Shown here: positions 14,593-20,350 of the stretch, piece by piece | Layout: the number at the start of each line of letters is the position of its first letter | How positions within the stretch are numbered: the first letter of the stretch is position 1 | Assembly: GCA_937900975.1 (NCBI GenBank) | Contig: CALCPC010000183.1 | Coordinates: 1 to 20,350 of the forward strand | DNA length: 20,350 nucleotides | Reading direction: 5' to 3' | DNA from: an uncultured Paracoccaceae bacterium | GTDB lineage: Bacteria; Pseudomonadota; Alphaproteobacteria; Rhodobacterales; Rhodobacteraceae | The notes under the pieces: generated by a model | The model's database searches: none | Told to the model about the DNA's origin: nothing | The model's input: the letters and a program-made list of their open reading frames with translations, nothing else | Translations under genes and position numbers: made by a program

Positions 14593-15273
14593 AGGCAAGT
14601 GCTGTTGAGATAGGCGTTCAAGATTGGCGATTTCTGAGCCAATGCGAACCAAGGGTGCGTTGGGGTCGGAAGGTTGTCGCTCCCGATCAGAACGCTGGGG
14701 CGCTGCGCCTTTGGCCCTCCGGGACCCGTGGCTGGCGTTGTATTTGCGAATGCTGGTTTCGGTTTTGGAGTGACGGGGTAGGGGTATCCACCGGTGGCTG
14801 GCGCTTGGCGCGGGTCCGTCGCCGGCGCCATGGCCCAAAACCCCCTTCCCGGCGCACGCGCATCCGGGCGCTTGCGGCCATGGCGGGGCCTAGCCGAGCG
14901 CTTTGCAAGCGGGATTGGACACGGTTGCTGTTTCCCCGCGCGCACGCCGCCGGATAAGCCCGGGGCTTTGGCCGCTGTGCCATGGCAGTGGGCGAAAAAC
15001 GCGCCCATCTGTCGCTGCCGGAAATCGGCGTTCTCTGCGCCACGCAGAAGACCGTGTGTCCCACGCTTTTCGCGCCATGCTGCGGGGCAAACCCAGGCCG
15101 GTTCAGGGCAAAGGGGTTGCGAAAAATCCGTCCGACTCGAGCATCGCTGCGATCCCTGCCGATGTAGAGCGCGCCCTGTGACCCGGCCCGTCATTCGCGC
15201 CAAGCGGCGTCGGACGCCTGATAGGGCCCTTAGCCCCGGGGCAATTCGCGGGATGGGCGGGGACGGTCGTGCC

Positions 15274-15299
15274 AAAAAAAAGCACCGCCGGAGCGGTGC
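15274..15299 (-). terminator. Strong intrinsic terminator of the lmdC-like–bactofilin operon
   Basis: On the minus strand a perfect 7-bp stem GCACCGC/GCGGTGC with loop TCCG is followed by eight T residues (A-run at 15274-15281 on the plus strand). It lies 27 bases past the bactofilin stop codon. Confidence 0.92.
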
Positions 15300-15325
15300 G
15301 TCAGTGGTTCCGGTCTTATGCCGGC

Positions 15326-15835
15326 TTATTCGGCGGCGGAGGCCTGGCTGGCCGGCGCCGCGGTTTTGGACGTCGCTTTCAGGGGGTCGTCGCTGCGCTG
15401 CACCGATCCCTCGAAATGAGCGCCGCTTTCGATCGCGATGGTTTTGTGGACGATGTCGCCCTCGACCCGCGCGGTTGAGGTCAGCCGCACTTTAAGGCCC
15501 CGAACGCGCCCGACGACGCGGCCCGTCACGACAACATCGTCGCCGACCACCTCGCCCTTGACCGTTGCACTTTCGCCGATGGTCAGAAGATGCGCCTCGA
15601 TATCGCCTTCGACATTGCCCTCGACCTGGATATCGCCAGAGGTTTTAAGGTGGCCTTTGATCGTCAAATCCGCCGACAGAATGGACGGGCTCGGCTTCGA
15701 TTTCGGCGCGCTGCTGACGGCGCTTGAGGGGCCGCCCGATGGCGGCGACAAGGGCGCGCCGGCGCCGGGCGGTGTGCTGGAGGGTTTGGGGGCCGTGCCC
15801 GGCCCGTCACCGTCTGGTTTGTTTTTAGAAAACAT
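15326..15835 (-). CDS. Bactofilin
   Basis: Bactofilins polymerise without nucleotide into filaments that position cell-wall enzymes and control cell shape. The protein has 169 residues: a Pro/Ser/Lys-rich disordered N-terminal tail (1-50), a DUF583 beta-helix core (about 51-148) with the repeating short strands SADLTIKGHLKTSGDIQVEG, VEGDIEAHLLTIGESATVKG and ARVEGDIVHKTIAIESGAHFEG, and an Ala/Ser-rich tail. The ATG at 15835 lies inside the upstream M23 peptidase gene, giving an 11-base overlap and strong evidence of one operon. The same pairing of bactofilin with a membrane-bound LytM peptidase is known from Hyphomonas (LmdC–BacA) and, functionally, from Helicobacter (CcmA–Csd1). A clear terminator follows. 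Confidence 0.94.
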   Translation of the reverse strand: MFSKNKPDGDGPGTAPKPSSTPPGAGAPLSPPSGGPSSAVSSAPKSKPSPSILSADLTIKGHLKTSGDIQVEGNVEGDIEAHLLTIGESATVKGEVVGDDVVVTGRVVGRVRGLKVRLTSTARVEGDIVHKTIAIESGAHFEGSVQRSDDPLKATSKTAAPASQASAAE

Positions 15836-17153
15836 CTTTTGCCGCCTTTATGAAGGTCATCGGGTTCACAGGACGGCCGCCGATACGGACTTCGTAATGC
15901 AGATGCACCCCCGTACTGCGGCCCGTCGTTCCCATATCGCCGATATGCTCGCCGCGCGCAATCCGCTGCCCCTTCTTGATATGGATTTTGTTAAGATGGG
16001 CATAGACCGTTTCAAAGCCGAACTCGTGCCGGATCTTGATCATCTTGCCAAACCCCGATTGCCGGCCGGCGAACACGACAACGCCCTCGGCCGTGGATAA
16101 AATCGGCGTGCCGCGCGGGCCGGCCAGATCGATCCCGTTATGCGCACGCCGCCCCCCGGTTTTGGGGTCGCGGCGCGTGCCAAAGCCCGAGGTAAAGCGG
16201 TGCGCCGCCTTGACTGGCATCGCATAGGGCACCTTGGTGGAGGCGATGCGCATCATGTTCATCTTGTCCATGCCGTCCATCACGGCCGCGAACCGCGCGT
16301 TCAGCTCTGGATCGTCGAAGCTGCGGGGTGAGATGGTGACAGGCACATCGCTGCCGCCAAAGCCCGAATAGCTGCTGCGGATCGTGCGCACCAGATTGTC
16401 GACGTCAAGCCCGGACCGGTCGAACATCTGCTCCAGCGGTTTGAACGCCATCTCCACCGCGTCTTCCAACCCGGCGACCAGCTGCGCCTGACGCTCAGAC
16501 GCGATTTCCATCGTCAGCTCAAGCGATGCGACTTCGGTCTCCAACCGGTCGAGATCGGTGATGGCTGTGTCGCGCGCCTTCACCGCATCTTCGAGCGCGC
16601 CGGTCATGGTGGTCAGGGCGTTGCCAAGCTCCAGCGCCATCAGGCCCTTCGATTGCGCGGCGCTTAGGTGCGACAGGCTTTCGGTCAGGCCCGCGACCTC
16701 AGCCTCCGCCGCGTCGCGCGCCGCGCCCAGTTCTTTTAGCTGCAGACGCGATGCTGCGATCTGGGCCGACATCTCTGTCTGGGCGCGGATCATCTCCATC
16801 ATGTCTTCTTCGCGCACCGCGATCTCAGCCAGCGCCGCGTCCAAGCGGCGCGCCGTTTCCGCATATCGCCGGCGGGTGTCGTCGCGCTCCTCGGTCAGGG
16901 CCGCAAGCCGCGCCTCGTAAGCGGCGGTCACCGGGCTGCTGGCGCTGGTTTCGGGCGCGTCGGTTAGCCCAAGCACGATGTAGGCACCCGCGCCGATGGA
17001 CCACAGCGTCAAAACGCCAAGGGCGGAGCCAATCGCGATCTGGGCACGCCGAGAAAGATGCGCGCCGGCTTCGAGATTTTCGGAAAGAGCGGTGTTTGTC
17101 ACAGTGCCCGCAGGCGGGGCGCACGTATCTTCACGCCCGTCAGTCTGGCTCAT
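15825..17153 (-). CDS. Membrane-anchored M23 (LytM) peptidoglycan endopeptidase, LmdC-like
   Basis: The 442-residue protein has a short cytoplasmic N-terminus, one membrane span at about 38-62, a long periplasmic coiled coil (about 75-235, Ala/Glu/Arg heptads) and a C-terminal M23 domain (about 315-432). Zinc ligands and catalytic histidines are intact: His338 and Asp342 in HNGID, His386 in YAHL, and His417/His419 in HLHYEVR. An active enzyme that cleaves peptide crosslinks is expected, unlike degenerate EnvC-type activators. The gene overlaps the bactofilin gene by 11 bases; in this family the bactofilin filament on the cytoplasmic face recruits the peptidase through its N-terminal tail. The ATG at 17153 precedes SQTDGRED; its ribosome binding site is weak. 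Confidence 0.93.
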   Translation of the reverse strand: MSQTDGREDTCAPPAGTVTNTALSENLEAGAHLSRRAQIAIGSALGVLTLWSIGAGAYIVLGLTDAPETSASSPVTAAYEARLAALTEERDDTRRRYAETARRLDAALAEIAVREEDMMEMIRAQTEMSAQIAASRLQLKELGAARDAAEAEVAGLTESLSHLSAAQSKGLMALELGNALTTMTGALEDAVKARDTAITDLDRLETEVASLELTMEIASERQAQLVAGLEDAVEMAFKPLEQMFDRSGLDVDNLVRTIRSSYSGFGGSDVPVTISPRSFDDPELNARFAAVMDGMDKMNMMRIASTKVPYAMPVKAAHRFTSGFGTRRDPKTGGRRAHNGIDLAGPRGTPILSTAEGVVVFAGRQSGFGKMIKIRHEFGFETVYAHLNKIHIKKGQRIARGEHIGDMGTTGRSTGVHLHYEVRIGGRPVNPMTFIKAAKDVF

Positions 17154-17288
17154 TCTGCACTACCCATGTCTGCGCGGCGCCGGATTTTTCCGGTTACCCG
17201 CACCCTGCCGTTCGGTCCACTTGGTCAAAAATCTGTGACAATGCAACAGGGTTGCCCCGCGCCCGGCGTCGGATCGGCAAAATTTCGC

Positions 17289-18101
17289 CTAAATTTCAGA
17301 ATCGGTCGCCAACGGCCAGTAGAAATCGGGGGGAATCCCCGCTTCAGCGCGCTTTTCGACGTTGAAAGGCGGCTTTAGCGCCCCGTGGAAGTATTTTCGA
17401 ACCAGCTTGTGAAACTGCGCCTTCGGGTCGTTTTCGTGGCGTCCGCAGAGGAAATGGAACCATTTGGACCCATAGGCCACATGCGCGACCTCCTCGGCGT
17501 AGATCGTCTTCAGCGCAGCGACCGTCATGCTGTCGTCGGCTTTCTCTAACAGAGCGATCATCCCGGGCGTGACGTCGAGGCCCCGCGCCTCCAACACCAT
17601 CGGCACCACGGCCAGCCGGGCCTCCAGATCGTTGGCGGTGTCCTCCGCCGCCCGCCACATTCCGGCATGGGCGGGGAGGTCGCCGTAAAAGCTGTCCATC
17701 GCCTCCAACCGATCTGCAAGAAGGGTGAAGTGCTTGGCCTCCTCATCGGCGGCTTGGACCCAGTCGTCGGCAAAGCCCGGCGGCATCGGGACATGCGTGA
17801 ACCGGGCTAGGATGTCGAGGTGCAGATCGACGGCGTTCAGCTCAATATGCGCAATCGCGTGCAGGATGGCGCGCCGTCCGGCGGCGGTGCCAGGCCGGCG
17901 GCGGGGCACGTCCATGGGGGCCAGGAGTTGGGGTGTTTACGGGCGCGCCGGGCGGGCGGGCGGATTGGCGTGCCCCAGCGCCGGCGCGGCACCGGTGGCA
18001 CGAAAAGCGCGCCATTCCGACGCCAGCGCGCGCGCAGCCTGGGTTTTGGCGCGCGCGTCGGCGGTCCGCAAAACCTCCGTTGCAGCCTCCGCAAGCCTCA
18101 T
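17289..18101 (-). pseudogene. DUF455 ferritin-like protein gene, interrupted by an in-frame TAA
   Basis: The reading frame starts at an ATG (18101) 13 bases after the bcp stop with MRLAEAATEVLRTADARAK, runs 54 codons, meets TAA at 17937-17939, and continues in the same frame with TPQLLAPMDVPRRRPG to a TAG at 17289. Without that stop the protein would have 270 residues, the normal DUF455 size, and no residues are missing or shifted. The downstream part keeps the ferritin-like ligands: HIELNAVDLH, DEEAKHF and YAEEVAHVAYG, plus the conserved C-terminus FHGALKPPFN and PPDFYWPL. Family members are predicted di-iron proteins of unclear function. A shortened 208-residue protein could start at the ATG at 17915, but no ribosome binding site precedes it. 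A recent nonsense mutation or a sequencing error are both possible. Confidence 0.82.
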
Positions 18102-18114
18102 CCCGGTGCTGGGG

Positions 18115-18591
18115 TCAAAGCGCTTTGACCGCGTCGAGCACGGCCTCGGCATGGCCTGGCACCTTGACCTTGCGCCAGGCCGCCGCGATCTGGCCGTCGC
18201 CGCCGATCAAAAAGGTGGAGCGTTCGATGCCCATATAGGTTTTGCCATACATCGATTTTTCCTTCCAAACCCCATAACGCTCACACATATCGCCATCCTC
18301 GTCGGACAAAAGCGGCATGCCGAGACCGTGCTTGGCCACGAATTTCTCGTGCTTTTTAACGCTATCCTTGGAGACACCGATCACCTTGGCCCCGAGGGCG
18401 GCGAAATCATCCAGCAATGTTGTAAAGGCGACAGCCTCTTTGGTACAGCCAGAGGTATCGTCTTTGGGATAAAAGAAGACAACCAGCGGACTTCCCGCAA
18501 AGTCTTGAAGCGACACAACATCGCCACCGTCGCGTGGCAGGGAGAATGCGGGGGCTGTATGTCCGATCTCGGCTGGGGTTTCGGTGGCCAT
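18115..18591 (-). CDS. bcp: Thiol peroxidase, Bcp/PrxQ-type peroxiredoxin
   Basis: The protein reduces hydrogen peroxide and organic hydroperoxides in the cytoplasm using thiol donors. It has 158 residues, standard for the family. The peroxidatic cysteine is Cys49 in YPKDDTSGCTKEA. The resolving cysteine often found five residues later is replaced by Ala, so the enzyme is probably of the 1-Cys type or uses another partner thiol; the only other cysteine is Cys103 in DMCERYGVW. The remaining motifs VIGVSKDS, LLSDEDG and RSTFLIGGDG are typical. The ATG at 18591 has GAGGGA just upstream. The DUF455 gene follows after 13 bases, so both were probably cotranscribed. Confidence 0.95.
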   Translation of the reverse strand: MATETPAEIGHTAPAFSLPRDGGDVVSLQDFAGSPLVVFFYPKDDTSGCTKEAVAFTTLLDDFAALGAKVIGVSKDSVKKHEKFVAKHGLGMPLLSDEDGDMCERYGVWKEKSMYGKTYMGIERSTFLIGGDGQIAAAWRKVKVPGHAEAVLDAVKAL

Positions 18592-18677
18592 TGGTCCCTC
18601 ACTATGATGGCTGCTAGCGGGCGATATGTTGCGATGACGACCAAGTGCAAGAGCGACCGCAGAGGCGGGATCGGCCG

Positions 18678-20350
18678 GTGAAACAGCTTTGGGGCGCGCA
18701 TGCGCCGGGGCATGCCGCCCCGGCCAGTCGGCCGCCCCTACGGGGGCGCCGCACTGCTTCGGTTTGCGGATTTTGTTTGCGAGAGCTTGGCTCTGTCATC
18801 GCTGCGGTGATGACCGGCGCGGCGCTTGCGGCGCTGGCGCTGTTGGTCGCGACCGAGGGCGGCACGGTGCGGATCCCCAGGCTTGATGGCCCCATCGCCG
18901 CCGCGATGCCGAAGGCGGCCGCCGAGGGCCGGGCACCAGAGGTCAGCATCGGCGGCATTGGCCTTTCGGTTGACCCCAGCACAGTCTCGGCGGGTCTGAC
19001 GTTGGACAATGTGCGGCTTTTGCAGGGCGATTTGGCCGTGCATCTGCCGCGTGTGATCACCGCTTTGGATATCGGCGCGGGGCTTGGGCAGATGCTGCGC
19101 CCCCGGGCGCTCCAGATCCAGGGCGGTGCTGTGCAGATCCTGCGCGACAGCGCTGGGCATCTCTCAATTGGCGCGGCCGATAGCGGGCCGATGATGCCCT
19201 TGATGACCGGCCGGGGCGCGCCCCGCGCCGACCTTGGCACGCTTGTCTCGGGCATGGCGGGCGGCAAGGCGCCGCCGCTTCTGGCCGCGTTGGAACGCGT
19301 CGAACTCTCTGGTGTGGCGATCGGCTTTCGCGATGAGCGTGGGGGGCAGCGGTGGGAGGCCACGGACGCCGAGGCGTCTGTGATCCGCCGCGACGGGCGC
19401 GGCACGGCGCGGCTGCGGGCCGAAATCGCCGGCGCGGCGGCCGAACCGACGGGCAGCGCCGCCGATGCCAGCGCCGATCTTTCGACCGGGGCCAGCCGCC
19501 TTCGATTTCGGATCACCAACGCACGGCCCGCGGATCTTGCCAGCCAATTTCGCGCATTGGATTGGCTGGCGCAGATCGACGCGCCGGTCGACGCCCATAT
19601 CGCCGTCGAACTGGCCCCGGATGAGACGCTGACCCGGATGGATGCCGTGCTTGCGCTTGGCGCTGGAACGCTGGCCTCCGGCACTGGTGCGCCACTGCCG
19701 TTTGAGCTGGCCTAGATCTATCTCGTCTACGATCCGTGGCGTGATTTGCTGCGCATCGATGCGGTGGAGGTTACGGCCCGGGACGCGACGCTGCGCGCCG
19801 AGGGCCAGGTTTTGCTAGAGCGGGGCGCAAGCGGGACGGTCACCCATCTGGTTGCGCAAATGCGCATCAACGGGCTGTCGGCCGACATGGATCCGCTGAT
19901 CGAACCGCCCCTGGCATTCGAGGGCGGCGATGCGACGCTGCGCATCGCCGTGGCGCCGCTAAAAGTCGAGATCGGGGCGGCGACGCTGATGGGGGCGGCC
20001 GGAACGCTTGGCTTGAGCGGTGCGGTCTGGCCAACGGCATCGGGCTGGGATCTGGCGCTTGATCTTGCCACCGACCGGATCGACCACCGCGCGGCGCTGG
20101 ACCTTTGGCCGCCGCGCATCCGCCCGAATGTCCGCCGCTGGCTGGCAGAGCATATCGACGCGGGCACGCTGTCCGATCTGCGGCTTTATCTGCGCCGCCT
20201 GGCCGGTGAGATGCACACCGCGATGACCTTCGGCTTTGCGGATGCGACGGTGCGCGTTCTGGGTGGCATGCCGCCGGTGACGGCTGGGCGGGGCCATGGC
20301 CGCATTATGGACGGGCGCGTCGATCTCACGCTTTTGGAGGGGCGGGCAGA
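18678..20350 (+). pseudogene. YhdP/AsmA-like (DUF3971) envelope protein gene, in-frame TAG, cut by window end
   Basis: From a GTG at 18678 the frame gives a membrane anchor (about 38-58, SVIAAVMTGAALAALALL) and a long periplasmic beta-rich part with LTLDNVRLLQGDLAVHLPRV, typical of AsmA-like proteins that span the envelope and are linked to phospholipid transport. At 19713-19715 the frame meets TAG after 345 codons (PFELA-stop-IYLVYDP) and then stays open in the same frame to the window end (211 more codons), keeping family features such as the RPNVRRWLAEHIDAGTLSDL block and LGGMPPVTAGRGHGRI. Full-length homologues usually exceed 1000 residues, so the stop would remove most of the protein. 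The start is uncertain. The gene is divergent from bcp. A nonsense mutation is likeliest; a sequencing error cannot be excluded. Confidence 0.8.

Larger units (their letters stand above)
14313..15273. other. prfB–bactofilin intergenic region, 961 bases
   Basis: I find no gene here with family features. The left part holds the inverted repeat copy (14468-14592) and a terminator-like structure (14445-14475). From 14600 to 15273 I see only small hairpins, such as TGGGCG/CGCCCA (14989-15007). A 294-codon minus-strand frame spans most of the region, but its composition is rich in Arg, Pro, Cys and His without domain motifs, typical of a chance frame in GC-rich DNA. Confidence 0.55.

Noticed and set aside
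14391..15275. 294-codon minus-strand frame in the prfB–bactofilin gap
   Set aside because: Composition (many Arg, Pro, Cys, His) and lack of domains suggest a chance frame; it also runs through the repeat and the terminator-like hairpin.
17289..20350. Reassigned TAA or TAG codons as explanation of the two broken genes
   Set aside because: TAA and TAG end several genes in this window at normal family lengths (XRE regulator, mrcA, bactofilin, desaturase), so they act as stops here.

Overview
The window is a high-GC chromosomal segment of an alphaproteobacterium, most likely family Rhodobacteraceae (Rhodobacterales). This rests on protein character: an RNase E with a large acidic insertion splitting its S1 domain, a bactofilin/LytM pair, a DUF455 protein and a rne–mrcA–prfB neighbourhood. 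No phage, transposase or CRISPR array is visible. The content is largely core metabolism and envelope biogenesis.

Layout, left to right. Positions 1-1426: the last codons of folP (dihydropteroate synthase) overlap glmM by the 4 bases ATGA. Positions 1522-1596: tRNA-Val(CAC) with a candidate promoter. Positions 1628-2881 (-): a secreted protein of unknown function. Positions 2999-3796 (-): a helix-turn-helix regulator, divergent from a fatty acid desaturase (3937-4839), which is followed after one base by a PhnD-like solute-binding protein without a signal peptide (4841-5590). Positions 6240-9674 (-): RNase E. Positions 10242-12785: PBP1A (mrcA). Positions 13185-14312: RF2 (prfB). Positions 15326-17153 (-): an M23 (LytM) peptidase overlapping a bactofilin, closed by a strong intrinsic terminator. 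Positions 17289-18101 (-): a DUF455 ferritin-like gene broken by an in-frame TAA. Positions 18115-18591 (-): a Bcp peroxiredoxin. Positions 18678 to the right edge (+): a YhdP/AsmA-like (DUF3971) gene broken by an in-frame TAG and cut by the window end.

Functional themes are cell wall synthesis and shape (GlmM makes the UDP-GlcNAc precursor, PBP1A polymerises and crosslinks, the LytM peptidase and bactofilin shape the wall), RNA turnover and translation (RNase E, tRNA-Val, RF2), and membrane lipid composition (desaturase, AsmA-like protein).

The least expected content lies between genes. Four diverged copies of one roughly 100-base sequence (two after the PhnD-like gene, one after mrcA, one inverted after prfB) form an interspersed repeat family that I do not recognise. 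One copy carries a perfect 12-bp hairpin and another ends in a terminator-like structure, so these could be small RNA genes or mobile intergenic units. The desaturase leader contains two mutually exclusive stem-loops, one overlapping the ribosome binding site. Two otherwise intact genes near the right end each carry a single in-frame stop codon.
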